A stretch of 64,000 bases of DNA, from NCBI RefSeq assembly GCF_001677885.1, contig NZ_LOCQ01000048.1:62001-126000 (forward strand), given 5' to 3'. A program made the translations under genes and the position numbers. Positions 43,431 through 53,327 of this stretch are shown here, piece by piece (position 1 is the first letter of the stretch; every line of letters begins with the position of its first letter). The notes beneath the pieces were generated by a model. The model ran no database searches. It was given only the letters and a program-made list of their open reading frames with translations, and had not been told where the DNA came from. The stretch is from Janthinobacterium psychrotolerans (GTDB lineage Bacteria; Pseudomonadota; Gammaproteobacteria; Burkholderiales; Burkholderiaceae_D).

Positions 43431-43988
43431 ATGAACAACGCTACCAACACCACCGCACGCATCCACCCTTTGATGGCCGGCGCCGCCATTTCCGCCACGG
43501 TACTGTGCCTGGTCGGCGCGGCATCGATTGCCGGTATCTTGCCGAACTCCCGCGCCAACAATGCGCCGGCCGTGCCGGCGGAACTGGCGGCCACCAACCT
43601 GGCAGCACCGCAAGCGCTGGCACCAGTGGCCGCACCGGTTGCAGCGCCAGTGGCCGCACCGGTAGTGGCGCAAGCGGCACCAGCGCCAGCACCGGTGGTG
43701 CACAAACGCGTGGTGCACCGCGTGGCGCAAGCGCGCCCGGCCAGCCGCGATGACGACTACGCTTACCGCGACACCGTCTACCGCGAACCGGTACGCCAGC
43801 AGCAGCCGGCACCGGCACCGGCACAACCGAACTATGTGGGCATCGGCACCGGCGCCGTGATCGGTGGACTGATCGGCAACCAGGTCGGTGGCGGCCGCGG
43901 CAAGGCGCTGGCAACGGTGGCCGGCGTGATCGGCGGCGGCTTCCTGGGCAATGCAGTGCAGAACCAGGTAGAGCAGCCACAACGCTAA
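43431..43988 (+). CDS. Glycine-zipper 2TM-domain envelope protein
   Basis: 185 residues. Hydrophobic N-terminal segment (residues 15-35), then an Ala/Pro/Val-rich low-complexity linker (about 55-90), a charged middle (RDDDYAYRDTVYREP) and a C-terminal glycine zipper (GIGTGAVIGGLIGNQVGGG, AGVIGGGFLGNAV). Such proteins sit in the periplasm or outer membrane (Rick_17kDa-like); role unknown. Good ribosome site AGGAG. Its stop directly abuts the DUF1993 stop on the other strand. Confidence 0.85.
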   Translation: MNNATNTTARIHPLMAGAAISATVLCLVGAASIAGILPNSRANNAPAVPAELAATNLAAPQALAPVAAPVAAPVAAPVVAQAAPAPAPVVHKRVVHRVAQARPASRDDDYAYRDTVYREPVRQQQPAPAPAQPNYVGIGTGAVIGGLIGNQVGGGRGKALATVAGVIGGGFLGNAVQNQVEQPQR

Positions 43989-44498
43989 TTAATCATACGG
44001 TCCGAGATAGTCGAGTTTGCCGATGGACACGCCGTTGTTGCGCAAGATGGCGTGAACCATGGCGACATGGAAATAGAAGTTCGGCAGGGCAAAGCCAAGC
44101 AAATAGTCGTCGCCGTTGAAGCGCTTGCCCTCGTCGGTCCAGTTCAGCACCACTTCGCGCTGGGCGCTGCCCGCCATCTGGCCGGCGTTGACGCCATCGA
44201 CATAGGCGATGGTGTCGGCAATGCGCTGCTGCAGCTGCTCGAACGATGCCTCATTGTCTTCGAAACGCGGCGCCGGTATGGTGCTCAGGCGCTCGACCGA
44301 CATTTTCGCCGTATCGCTGACGCGCTGCACCTGCGCTGTCAGGTTCAGCATATCGGGCGCCAGCTGTGCGCCCAGTAAAATTTCCGGCACGATGCCGCCC
44401 TGCTCGACATGGGCCTGCGCTTTTTCCAGCAGGTTTGCAACGACGCGCAAGCCGCGCACGAAGACGGGGATGGTGGCCTGGTACATGGATACGGACAT
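43989..44498 (-). CDS. DUF1993 (DinB-superfamily-like) protein
   Basis: 169 residues. MSVSMYQATIPVFVRGL, LAPDMLNLTAQVQRVSDTAK and FALPNFYFHVAMVHAILRNNGVSIGKLDYLG are typical of DUF1993, predicted four-helix bundles related to DinB. Possible metal ligands are the histidines near the C-terminus. No known reaction. Located convergent with the glycine-zipper gene and beyond the terminator of the arginine operon, so it is separate. Confidence 0.85.
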   Translation of the reverse strand: MSVSMYQATIPVFVRGLRVVANLLEKAQAHVEQGGIVPEILLGAQLAPDMLNLTAQVQRVSDTAKMSVERLSTIPAPRFEDNEASFEQLQQRIADTIAYVDGVNAGQMAGSAQREVVLNWTDEGKRFNGDDYLLGFALPNFYFHVAMVHAILRNNGVSIGKLDYLGPYD

Positions 44499-44581
44499 TG
44501 TTCACTCCTGAGTAGTGGCGATAAGCCAGTGTAGCCGAGGGCGGCACAAGCCGTGCGTACGCTGCGCCACGATGAGCGGCC

Positions 44582-44623
44582 AAAAAAATGGCGCCCGTCA
44601 GGAAACCCTGCGCTGGCGCCATT
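44582..44623 (-). terminator. Rho-independent terminator of the arginine operon
   Basis: On the minus strand AATGGCGCC pairs with GGCGCCATT around a 19-base loop, followed by seven T. It lies 25 bases after the aruE stop. Confidence 0.9.
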
Positions 44624-44648
44624 GCCTTGCCTTGTGCATCGCTGAAAA

Positions 44649-45662
44649 TCAGGCCACCCGCACCACCATCAGCCCGGCGCGCAAGCCCACGCGCACATCG
44701 GGATTCGGGAACACCACCAGCTCTTGCGCATGTTGCACCGTGTAGACCGTCTCGCCATCGCTGGCGATCACGGCATGCTGGGGCAAGGACGTGAAATTGT
44801 GCGTGCCGCGGTCGAACGCCATGCGGAAATCATCGCTGTGCTTGATGATTTCCTGGGCCACCTTGAACACATGCGGCGGCGCCTTGACGGGTCGCGGCGG
44901 CGCGCCGCGCAGCAGGCTGTTCAAAGCCTGCGACACCTCATCGAACAGCGACAGATCATTTTGCCCCAGCACGCCCACGCGGCCCAATTCCACCGTGCTG
45001 GCGGCCGCGCCGCAATGCTCGGCCGAGTAATAGCTGTAGGTGCCGGCCGATTGCGGGTTCATGATGATGGCGCCGATCGCCGCCTGGCCCAGCCAGTCGA
45101 CCAGCGCCGCCCTGGCGCCCTCCTCCACCAGGTCCGGCACGATGGCAAAGGTCGGGTAGACGGACGGGCGGATCGCCGTATGCAGGTCCAGGTGCCAGCG
45201 CACCGGCCCCGCATGACTGAAAAACGCCGTGGTCGCCGCGATCATTTCGTCGGCGCGCGCGCTTTCCGCCGCTTGCGCCAGAGAACCGCGCACGGGACGG
45301 AACATGCGGTTCAAATCGGCGTCGATAAAGCGCTTGCCGGCGCGAATCGCATCGACATTGCCCACGCACACCAGCAGGTCGACCGCCAGCGCATGCGGTT
45401 GCGCCGACACATCGCGCGACAAGGCGTCGAGCAGGTGCGCCAGCACTTCGATCGGCCCCGTCTCGTCGCCATGCACGCCGACCGACAGCACCACGCTGGG
45501 GCGATTGACGTCTGCCGCATTCGCCTTCACCTGCAGCATGCCGGGCGCCGGCAGCGCCACGGCAAAGCCGGCGTCCCTGAACAACTGCGCAACAGCGCCG
45601 AAGTCCGCCTGCGCCAGCGCCTGCACGGCCGGCGGCAAGCCGCCAGATTGTGCTGCCGTCAT
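44649..45662 (-). CDS. aruE: Succinylglutamate desuccinylase (AstE/AruE)
   Basis: 337 residues, M14-like zinc amidohydrolase. Zinc motif HGDETGPIEVL and a second His in HLDLHTAIRPS; SAEHCGAAASTVELG is also conserved. It hydrolyses N-succinylglutamate to succinate and glutamate, the last step of the succinyltransferase pathway. ATG at 45662 overlaps the gdhB stop as TGATG, so translation is coupled. Last gene of the operon, followed by the terminator at 44582. Confidence 0.92.
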   Translation of the reverse strand: MTAAQSGGLPPAVQALAQADFGAVAQLFRDAGFAVALPAPGMLQVKANAADVNRPSVVLSVGVHGDETGPIEVLAHLLDALSRDVSAQPHALAVDLLVCVGNVDAIRAGKRFIDADLNRMFRPVRGSLAQAAESARADEMIAATTAFFSHAGPVRWHLDLHTAIRPSVYPTFAIVPDLVEEGARAALVDWLGQAAIGAIIMNPQSAGTYSYYSAEHCGAAASTVELGRVGVLGQNDLSLFDEVSQALNSLLRGAPPRPVKAPPHVFKVAQEIIKHSDDFRMAFDRGTHNFTSLPQHAVIASDGETVYTVQHAQELVVFPNPDVRVGLRAGLMVVRVA

Positions 45663-48600
45663 CAGGCCGCCACTTCCGCCGGCACGCCGCGGTTCACCGT
45701 TTCGGACAAGGTCCACACATCGAGCATGGCCTGTTCCAGTTCGGTCGCCGCCACATAGGCCGACAGGCCCAACGCGCTCGTCACCGCATCGACGGCATTG
45801 CCTTCACCCTGCTCGGCGCGCGCCAGCACTTGCGTCAGCAAGCGCTGTTGCGTGCGGCGCAGGGCTTGCTGCGCATAGCTGCGCAACTGTTCCTGCGACT
45901 TGCCTTGTGCGGCCAGCTTCAGGCCACGCTCGAGCGTGTCGATGCCGGCCTGGCTGCGCAGGGCCAGGCCCACTTGCAAAAAGGCCGCCAGGTCCATTGC
46001 CGCAGGACGCGGCACCGACAGGGCCGGGAACAGGAAACCCGCCACCACGTCGAGCGCATCGACCGCATCCCAGGCCTGCACAAAGGCCGGCGTCAAGCCC
46101 GGCACCAGCGCCGCTTCCGACTTGATGCCGACGGCTTGCAGCAGCTCGCGCTTCGACTGCGCGCCGAACAAAACGGTCAGCTCGGCCAGGCCGGCGCCGC
46201 GCAGTTGCTCGCCCGGCACCGACAGCACGCCGGCCAGCATGGTCCGGTGCAGCGCGCGCGTTTGCGCATCGACCTTGATCGACACCTCGCGCGGAATCGT
46301 CAAGGCGTCCGCATCGAGCGCATCGAACACCGGCGCCAGGTTCAAGGCCACCCAGGCCTGGCCCCAGGCCAGGATCACGCTGGACTCATCCACGTTGTAT
46401 TCGGCCGCCAGCTCGCGCAGCATCAGCGGGCCGCAGCGGTTGACCACTTCATTGGCCAGCACGGTGGCCAGGATGGCGTTGGCCAGCGGATGGTCGAGCG
46501 CCGAGCGCGTTGCCACCAGCAGCGACGGGAAGTACGGTTTCAATACCGGCTCGGCCCAGCTCTCGTCCGTCAGCGGCAAGGTCGCCAGGATGCGCTTGTA
46601 GCGGTTCTTCACGTTGGCGATCACCACCGCCAGTTCCGGCGTCGTCAGGCCACGGCCGTCCTGCTTGCGGCGCGCCAGTTCGGCCACCGTCGGCAGCTGC
46701 TCCAGGTCGCGTGACAGGGCGCCCTCTTCTTCCAGGCTGGCGATCAGCGCCGCATAGCCGTCCTGCACCGCAGCCTCGCTTTGCGCCTGCAGTTCGCGCA
46801 CCAGCAAATGCGTCTGCTGCGTGTTGTCGCGCAGGACCAGGCGCTCCACATCGTCCGTCATCGCATACAGCTCGCGGTTGCGGTCCGCTTCGGACAGCTT
46901 GCCGGCGTTCACTTCCACGTCGAGCCAGATCTTGACGTTCACTTCATGGTCGGAGCAATCGACGCCGGCCGAATTATCGATCGCATCGGTAAAGATGCGG
47001 CCATCGGCCAGCGCGAATTCGATGCGGCCGGCTTGCGTGGCGCCAAGGTTGCCGCCCTCGGCCACCACTTTGACGCGCAGCGCATTGCCGTTGACGCGAA
47101 TATTGTCATTGGCGCGGTCCTTGACCTGGGCGTGGGTTTCGTTTGACGCCTTGATATAGGTGCCGATGCCGCCGTTGTAGAACAGGTCCACCGGGGCTTT
47201 CAAGATGCGGTGCATCAGTTCTTCCGGCGGCAACGACGTTTCCGCGATATCGAGCACGGCGCGGATCTGCGGCGACAGCGCAATGCTGCGCGCGCTGCGT
47301 GGATAGACGCCGCCGCCTTCCGAGATCAGCTCCTTGTTGTAATCTTCCCACGACGAGCGTGGCAGCGCGAACATGCGCGCGCGCTCGTCGAACGAGACGG
47401 CGACATCCGGCGCCGGGTCGAGGAAGATATGGCGATGGTCGAACGCGGCCACCAGTTTGAGCTGGCGCGACAGCAGCACGCCGTTGCCGAACACGTCGCC
47501 CGACATGTCGCCCACGCCGACCATGGTGATCGGGGTGGTGTTCATGTCGTGGTCCATTTCATAGAAATGGCGCTTCACGGCTTCGAACGCGCCCTTGGCG
47601 GTGATGCCCAGTTTTTTATGGTCGTAGCCGTTCGAGCCACCCGAGGCGAAGGCGTCGCCGAGCCAGAAACCGCGCTGCACGGCGATGCCGTTGGCGATGT
47701 CCGAGAACGTCGCCGTGCCCTTGTCGGCGGCCACCACCAGGTAGGGATCGGCCTCGTCAAAGCATACGGTGTCCTGTGGCGGCACGATATTGCCCAGCGA
47801 GCGATTGTCCGTCACTTCCAGCAGGCTGGCAATGAACAGGCGATACACGGCTTCGCCTTCGGCGGCGATGGTTTCACGCACGGCGTCCTTCGGCATCTGC
47901 TTGCAGACAAAACCGCCCTTGGCGCCGGCCGGCACGATGACGGCGTTCTTCACCATCTGCGCTTTCACCAGGCCCAGCACTTCGGTGCGGTAGTCTTCCA
48001 TGCGGTCGGACCAGCGCAGGCCGCCACGGGCGACCGGGCCGCCGCGCAGGTGCACGCCTTCGAAACGGCGCGAGAAGACAAAGATTTCGCGGTACGGACG
48101 CGGTTCCGGCACCAGCGCCAGGCTGCTGGTGTCGAACTTGAAGATGATCTTGTCGCCGGCCTGATTGTTCTGGAAGTAGCTGGTGCGCAGGGTGGCCGTC
48201 ATCAGGTCGGCCAGCGCGGCCAGGATTTCCTCGGTGTCGGCGTGATTGACCGACGCCAGGCCGGCCTTGATGCCGGCAATCGTTTCCAGCGCGGCGGCGT
48301 GCCGCTCGGCGGACAGCGACGGATCGAAGCGCTGCAAGAAGGCGTCGACCAGGGCCTTGACCAGGCCCGGCTGGCGGCGCAGGCTCTCGGCGATATAGCG
48401 TACCGAGAAGCGGCTGCCGGTCTGGCGCCAGTAGCTGGTGTAGGCGCGCACCAGCTGCACTTCGCGCGTCGACAGGCCGCCTTCGATCACCAGGCCATTC
48501 AGGCGGCCGTCTTCGACCGTGTCGTTGAACAGGGCGGCAAACAATTCCTCGGCCACCTTGGCTACTGCCGGCTGCGCCAGCTTGGCGGCGCTGGTCGCGT

Positions 48601-50359
48601 CCACCGTCAGGCTGGTGACGAAATAGCGCGTGCCTTCGGGCGAGAAGATCGAATAGGCCTGCTCGCGGTCGATCGCCACGCCGGCGTTATGCAGCGCCGG
48701 CAAAATGGTCGACAGCGACGGCACGCGGTTGGCCGAATACAGGCGGATGGTGGTGACGGGACCGGACTCGATGCGCACGGCCACATTGGCCGCATCGGTA
48801 TTGCGCAAGATGGTGTCGAGGTCGCGGTAGGCGACGGCCGGCGCGGTGGCGGCCACGTAATCGAGCGGCAGGGTGGCGCAGAGTTTACGCAGGCTTGCGC
48901 GCAAGGCCACGTCCGGCACGGCGTCGGCCACGGCAGCAAAGCCGTTGTGCCAGCCATCGAGCACGCCCAGCAGCGGCTGCTCGATATCGGTTTCCAGGTC
49001 CAGCGGATAGCGCGCCGCATGGGCGATCAGGTAGACGCGCGCCAGCGGGCCGTCGGCCACCAGGGTCTGCATGCTGACATGGGTGGCGCCGGAACTGGTT
49101 TTCAGCGCTTTGGCCAGGGCGCTGGCGACGCTGGCGCTGTAGCGCTCGCGGGGCAGGTACACCAGCACGTTCAGGTGGCGCGCATACACGTCGCGGCGCG
49201 CAAAGACCTTGGTGCGCGGCTGCTTGTACAGCGAGACGACGGCGCCACACACCTGCGCCAGCCAGTCCAGGTCCGCTTCCAGTGCTTCGGTACGCGGCAG
49301 GGACTCGAGGATTTCACGGAATTTCTCGGCGCGGAAGCCTTGCTGGCGCACGCCGGCCAGGCTCAGCACCTTGGCCACGCGGCCGCGCGCAAACGGCAGT
49401 GCCGCCAGCGGGGTGGAGTTGCCGGCGCGCGTAAACAGGCCGACGAAGCAGTGCTCGCCGAGGATGGCGCCTTGGGCGTCGGTGTCGCGCACGCCGATGA
49501 AATCGAGCTGCTGGTCGCGGTGCAAGGTGCCGGCCACGTCGGCCTTGACGATGGACAGGCTCGATTCGCGCTTGGACAGGGTGTCGAAGTCGCCGGGAAT
49601 ATTGGCCAGGCAGCTGCCATAGACCGGGTGGGCGGTATCCTGCAGCACGCCGATGCGGCTGGGCAGGTCGCGTTCCAGTTCGCGCACGCCGGATTTGACG
49701 CGGTAATAGGCATAACCGAAGACTTCGAAACCGCCGCTGCGCGCCCACTCCAGAAAGGCGGCCACTTCCGGGCCTTCTTCGCCCTGGCTGGCGGCGGCCA
49801 CCGCCGACAGCCGCTCGCCCATGGCGGCGCTGTCGCGGCGCACCACGGCGGCGTCGCGCGCCACCAGTTCGATCGCGGCCACCAGCGCGGCTTGCGCGTC
49901 GGCGGTCAGTTCTTCGTCCAGCAGCACCAGCACGAAGGATTCGAGCGGGTCACCCGGCTGGCGCACCGCGTCCACGCTGCCGTCAACCGCGCGGCGCACC
50001 GGCAGCACGGTATTCATCACGCCGCGCACGGCCAGGTGCTGGCGGCGCATGGCCATCACGATGGAGTCGACCAGGTAAGGCATGTCCTGGTTCAGGATCA
50101 GCAAGGCGCTCGCCATGCCGCCACGGCCATCGGCGTAGCGCAGCGTGGCGATCTGGCAGCCGTCGCCGCCGCGGGTGGCCGCTTGCGTGAAGCCGTCGAC
50201 CAGCACCGGCGCGAGGCTATCGGGCGCGATATCGGCCAGGTCTTCCGCGTCGAGCGAATCGAGCCAGGCTTGTACCAGGTCGGTGACGCTCTTGCTGGCC
50301 GCGCTGGCCTGCACCAGTTGCAGCGTTTGCGTGCGCAAATCTTGTGGCGTGTGGTTCAT
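45662..50359 (-). CDS. gdhB: NAD-specific glutamate dehydrogenase, large 180-kDa class
   Basis: 1565 residues, the usual size of L_GDH-180 enzymes. N-terminal ACT-like regulatory region, then the catalytic part (for example VVPAGAKGGFVCKQ, GVGDMSGDVFGNG, SDHEVNVKIWLDV) and a long C-terminal domain. Oxidises glutamate to 2-oxoglutarate and ammonia with NAD. Encoded inside the arginine-succinyltransferase operon between aruB and aruE, so it can pass the glutamate made from arginine into the TCA cycle. GGAG upstream of the ATG. A 121-base gap before it could hold an internal promoter. Confidence 0.93.
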   Translation of the reverse strand: MNHTPQDLRTQTLQLVQASAASKSVTDLVQAWLDSLDAEDLADIAPDSLAPVLVDGFTQAATRGGDGCQIATLRYADGRGGMASALLILNQDMPYLVDSIVMAMRRQHLAVRGVMNTVLPVRRAVDGSVDAVRQPGDPLESFVLVLLDEELTADAQAALVAAIELVARDAAVVRRDSAAMGERLSAVAAASQGEEGPEVAAFLEWARSGGFEVFGYAYYRVKSGVRELERDLPSRIGVLQDTAHPVYGSCLANIPGDFDTLSKRESSLSIVKADVAGTLHRDQQLDFIGVRDTDAQGAILGEHCFVGLFTRAGNSTPLAALPFARGRVAKVLSLAGVRQQGFRAEKFREILESLPRTEALEADLDWLAQVCGAVVSLYKQPRTKVFARRDVYARHLNVLVYLPRERYSASVASALAKALKTSSGATHVSMQTLVADGPLARVYLIAHAARYPLDLETDIEQPLLGVLDGWHNGFAAVADAVPDVALRASLRKLCATLPLDYVAATAPAVAYRDLDTILRNTDAANVAVRIESGPVTTIRLYSANRVPSLSTILPALHNAGVAIDREQAYSIFSPEGTRYFVTSLTVDATSAAKLAQPAVAKVAEELFAALFNDTVEDGRLNGLVIEGGLSTREVQLVRAYTSYWRQTGSRFSVRYIAESLRRQPGLVKALVDAFLQRFDPSLSAERHAAALETIAGIKAGLASVNHADTEEILAALADLMTATLRTSYFQNNQAGDKIIFKFDTSSLALVPEPRPYREIFVFSRRFEGVHLRGGPVARGGLRWSDRMEDYRTEVLGLVKAQMVKNAVIVPAGAKGGFVCKQMPKDAVRETIAAEGEAVYRLFIASLLEVTDNRSLGNIVPPQDTVCFDEADPYLVVAADKGTATFSDIANGIAVQRGFWLGDAFASGGSNGYDHKKLGITAKGAFEAVKRHFYEMDHDMNTTPITMVGVGDMSGDVFGNGVLLSRQLKLVAAFDHRHIFLDPAPDVAVSFDERARMFALPRSSWEDYNKELISEGGGVYPRSARSIALSPQIRAVLDIAETSLPPEELMHRILKAPVDLFYNGGIGTYIKASNETHAQVKDRANDNIRVNGNALRVKVVAEGGNLGATQAGRIEFALADGRIFTDAIDNSAGVDCSDHEVNVKIWLDVEVNAGKLSEADRNRELYAMTDDVERLVLRDNTQQTHLLVRELQAQSEAAVQDGYAALIASLEEEGALSRDLEQLPTVAELARRKQDGRGLTTPELAVVIANVKNRYKRILATLPLTDESWAEPVLKPYFPSLLVATRSALDHPLANAILATVLANEVVNRCGPLMLRELAAEYNVDESSVILAWGQAWVALNLAPVFDALDADALTIPREVSIKVDAQTRALHRTMLAGVLSVPGEQLRGAGLAELTVLFGAQSKRELLQAVGIKSEAALVPGLTPAFVQAWDAVDALDVVAGFLFPALSVPRPAAMDLAAFLQVGLALRSQAGIDTLERGLKLAAQGKSQEQLRSYAQQALRRTQQRLLTQVLARAEQGEGNAVDAVTSALGLSAYVAATELEQAMLDVWTLSETVNRGVPAEVAA

Positions 50360-50480
50360 CTTGCATCTCCATGTCGTGGTGTGTGTGCAGCGCGGCCATG
50401 CGGGCTTATGGCTGGCCGGCCGTGCTGGTCAGGGATGGGGTTGGCCCGTCCAATTCTGTTATCCGGTATTGCGGTTGCTG

Positions 50481-51827
50481 CTATGCCTGGCTCTCGTACA
50501 ATCCCGGCAAGTTGAGGATGACCGTCAGTTCTTCAAGCGCAGCATGCACTTCCAGCGCCAGCTGCGGGTCTGCCAGGTCGGACGGCTCCAGGTGGTCGCG
50601 GTAGTGCTTTTCCACCCACGCCACCAGCCTATGGTACAGCGCTTCGGTCATCAGCACACCCTGGTGCATGGCGCGCGCCTCGGTTTCGGTCAAGGCGACG
50701 CGCAAACGCAGGCAGGCCGGCCCGCCGCCATTGCGCATGCTCTGGCGCAGATCGAAATGAATCAGCTCGTCGATCGGCGCGTCGCTGGCCACCAGGTTTG
50801 CCAGGTAGCGCGAGACGGCCTTGTTTTCCTGGCACTCCTGGGGTATCACCAGCGCCATCTTGCCATCTTCTTTTGTCAACAGCTGGCTGTTGAACAGATA
50901 GCTGGTCACGGCGTCCGCAATCGGCACCTGGCCGGTGTCGACGCGCAGCGCGACCAGATCCGCACCGGCGTGCGCCACCGCGCGGCGCAGCTGCGACAGG
51001 CTGGCCTCTTCATCGGCAAACGCCTGCTCGTGATGGAACAGCACATTGCCATTGCCGACCGCGATCACATCGTTGTGGAACACGCCCTGGTCGATCACCT
51101 CGGGGTTCTGCTGCACGTAGACGCAGCGTTTGGCATCCAGTCCATGCAGGCGCGCCACCGCCTGCGACGCTTCCAGGGTCTGGCGCGCCGGATAGCGTTT
51201 AGGGCTTGGTGCCGATGGGTCGAACTCCACCCGGCCGTAGACGAACAATTCGACCGACGGCGCGCCGTGCGCGGCGCCCAGGCGCGTATGGTTGGCGGCG
51301 CCCTCGTCGCCAAACGCCGGCGTCGAGGGCAGCGCGTCATGCACGGCAAAGTGTTGTTCATCGCCGAAGATGGCGCGCAGGCTGCGCGCCGACTGCGCGT
51401 GCTCGAAGGCGCGGTGCAGCTTGTTGTTCAGGTTGGCGGCCGTGAAGTGCACGCGCCCGTCCCGCGTGTCGGCCGACGGGCTGACGGTGGCGGCGTTGGC
51501 GGTCCACATCGGCGAGGCGGAATAGGCGCAGGCCAGGATCACCGGCGATTCTTTATACGCGCGCGCCAGCACATCGGCGTCGCTGCCCGTAAAACCGATG
51601 GCGCGCAGCAGGCGGAAATTCGGCCGGTCCTGCGGCGGCAGCAGGGCCTGCGCAAAACCGCGCGCGGCCAGCGCGCGCATCTTGGCCAGGCCCTGCAAGG
51701 CGGCCTGCCTCGGATTCGACGCGCTCTTTACGTTGCTGAACGAAGCGACGTTGCCGAACGAGAGCCCGGCGTAGTTGTGCGAGGGGCCCACCAGGCCGTC
51801 AAAATTGTATTCGCGCGTGCCTTGCAT
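50481..51827 (-). CDS. aruB: N-succinylarginine dihydrolase (AstB/AruB)
   Basis: 448 residues. Amidinotransferase-type fold: [19 protein letters not shown] at the N-terminus, catalytic His in [12 protein letters not shown] and nucleophile Cys in [14 protein letters not shown] near the C-terminus. Splits succinylarginine to succinylornithine, CO2 and two ammonia. ATG at 51827 is correctly spaced from AAGGAG; a GTG two codons upstream overlaps the ribosome site. Nine bases after aruD. Confidence 0.94.
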   Translation of the reverse strand: MQGTREYNFDGLVGPSHNYAGLSFGNVASFSNVKSASNPRQAALQGLAKMRALAARGFAQALLPPQDRPNFRLLRAIGFTGSDADVLARAYKESPVILACAYSASPMWTANAATVSPSADTRDGRVHFTAANLNNKLHRAFEHAQSARSLRAIFGDEQHFAVHDALPSTPAFGDEGAANHTRLGAAHGAPSVELFVYGRVEFDPSAPSPKRYPARQTLEASQAVARLHGLDAKRCVYVQQNPEVIDQGVFHNDVIAVGNGNVLFHHEQAFADEEASLSQLRRAVAHAGADLVALRVDTGQVPIADAVTSYLFNSQLLTKEDGKMALVIPQECQENKAVSRYLANLVASDAPIDELIHFDLRQSMRNGGGPACLRLRVALTETEARAMHQGVLMTEALYHRLVAWVEKHYRDHLEPSDLADPQLALEVHAALEELTVILNLPGLYESQA

Positions 51828-51836
51828 GGTCACTCC

Positions 51837-53327
51837 TTAGAAATGCAAACCGGGCGACAGCTTGGCCGGCAGGGACAAGGCCGCGTTCTCGATCGAGGCG
51901 ACCGGATAGGCGCAGTAATCGGCCGCGTAATAGGCGCTCGGGCGATGGTTGCCGGACTTGCCGACGCCGCCGAACGGCGCCGTGCTGGCCGCGCCCGTGG
52001 TCGGGCGGTTCCAGTTGATGATGCCGGCGCGCGCGCGGGTCTGGAAGCGCTGCCACAGCGCCGCGTCGTCCGACAGCAGGGCCGCCGCGAGACCAAACTC
52101 GGTGGCGTTGGCGACCTTCAGGGCCGCGTCAAAGTCGGCCACGCGGATCACCTGCAGCAGCGGGCCGAACCACTCTTCGTCCGGGATGCCTTTCGCATCG
52201 GTGACGTCGACGATGCCGGCCGTGACCAAGCCCGCTTCCGGGTTGAGCTGGCGCATCTGCAGCAGGGTGGTGCCGCCCCTGGCGACCATGTCCATCTGCG
52301 CCTGCACCAGGCGTTTTGCCACGGCGGCGGAGACGACGGGCCCCATGAACGGCTCGGGCTGGGCGTTCGAAGCGCCCAGGCCCAGCTTGCCCGCCACCTC
52401 CACCAGGCGCGCAATGAAAGCGGCACCAAAGGCGTTGTCCTGCACCACCAGGCGGCGCGCGCAGGTGCAGCGCTGGCCGGCCGAGACAAAGGCGGAGAAG
52501 ATCGCGTGATGCACGGCCGCGTCGACGTCCTGGATGTCCCACACCACCAGCGCGTTGTTGCCGCCCATTTCCAGCGCCAGCATCTTGCCCGGCTGGCCGC
52601 CGAACTGGCGGTGCAAACTCACGCCGGTCTGGCAGGACCCCGTAAACAGCACCCCGTCGAGCAAGGCGTTCGCGCCCAGCGCCACGCCGGTATCGCGCGC
52701 GCCGTTGACCAGGTTGATCACGCCATCGGGCAGGCCGGCCTGCTGCCACAGCTGCACGGTTTTAACCGCCGTGCGCGGCGCATACTCGCTGGGCTTGAAG
52801 ACGATGGTGTTACCGGCGATCAGGGCCGGCACGATATGGCCATTGGGCAGGTGGCCAGGAAAATTGTAGGGACCGAACACGCCGAACACGCCGTGCGGGC
52901 GGTGGCGCAGCACGGCCTCGCCGTCGGCGATGGTGCTGTGCGTGACGCCGGTGCGCGCATTGTAGGACTGCACCGAGATGTCGATCTTGTTGGCCATGGT
53001 GGCCACTTCCGTACGCGACTCCCACAACGGTTTGCCCACTTCTTCCGAGATCAGCCGCGCCAGTTCTTCGGCATTGGTTTTCAGCAGGTCGCGAAAGCGC
53101 ACGCAGGTGGCGATGCGCTCCGCCAGTGGCGTGTCGGCCCAGCTGTCAAACGCGGTGCGGGCGGCCAGGCAGGCCTGCTCCACATCGCCGGCCGTGGCGG
53201 CCAGGCTGGCCCAGGTCTGGCGGCCGCTGGACGGGTCGATGGTCACCAGTTCGGCGCCGCTGCCGGCCAGCCAGGCGCCGTTGATAAAGTTGGACAAGGC
53301 GGATGCTGCATTGAATTGTTCAGACAT
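51837..53327 (-). CDS. aruD: Succinylglutamate semialdehyde dehydrogenase (AstD/AruD)
   Basis: 496 residues, aldehyde dehydrogenase family. Catalytic Cys in SAGQRCTCARR and glutamate in LEMGGNNALVVWD; GPYNFPGHLPNGHIVPALIAGN is the nucleotide site. Oxidises succinylglutamate semialdehyde with NAD. Start at 53327 has GAGGAAG upstream and overlaps the aruG end by 8 bases. Confidence 0.94.
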   Translation of the reverse strand: MSEQFNAASALSNFINGAWLAGSGAELVTIDPSSGRQTWASLAATAGDVEQACLAARTAFDSWADTPLAERIATCVRFRDLLKTNAEELARLISEEVGKPLWESRTEVATMANKIDISVQSYNARTGVTHSTIADGEAVLRHRPHGVFGVFGPYNFPGHLPNGHIVPALIAGNTIVFKPSEYAPRTAVKTVQLWQQAGLPDGVINLVNGARDTGVALGANALLDGVLFTGSCQTGVSLHRQFGGQPGKMLALEMGGNNALVVWDIQDVDAAVHHAIFSAFVSAGQRCTCARRLVVQDNAFGAAFIARLVEVAGKLGLGASNAQPEPFMGPVVSAAVAKRLVQAQMDMVARGGTTLLQMRQLNPEAGLVTAGIVDVTDAKGIPDEEWFGPLLQVIRVADFDAALKVANATEFGLAAALLSDDAALWQRFQTRARAGIINWNRPTTGAASTAPFGGVGKSGNHRPSAYYAADYCAYPVASIENAALSLPAKLSPGLHF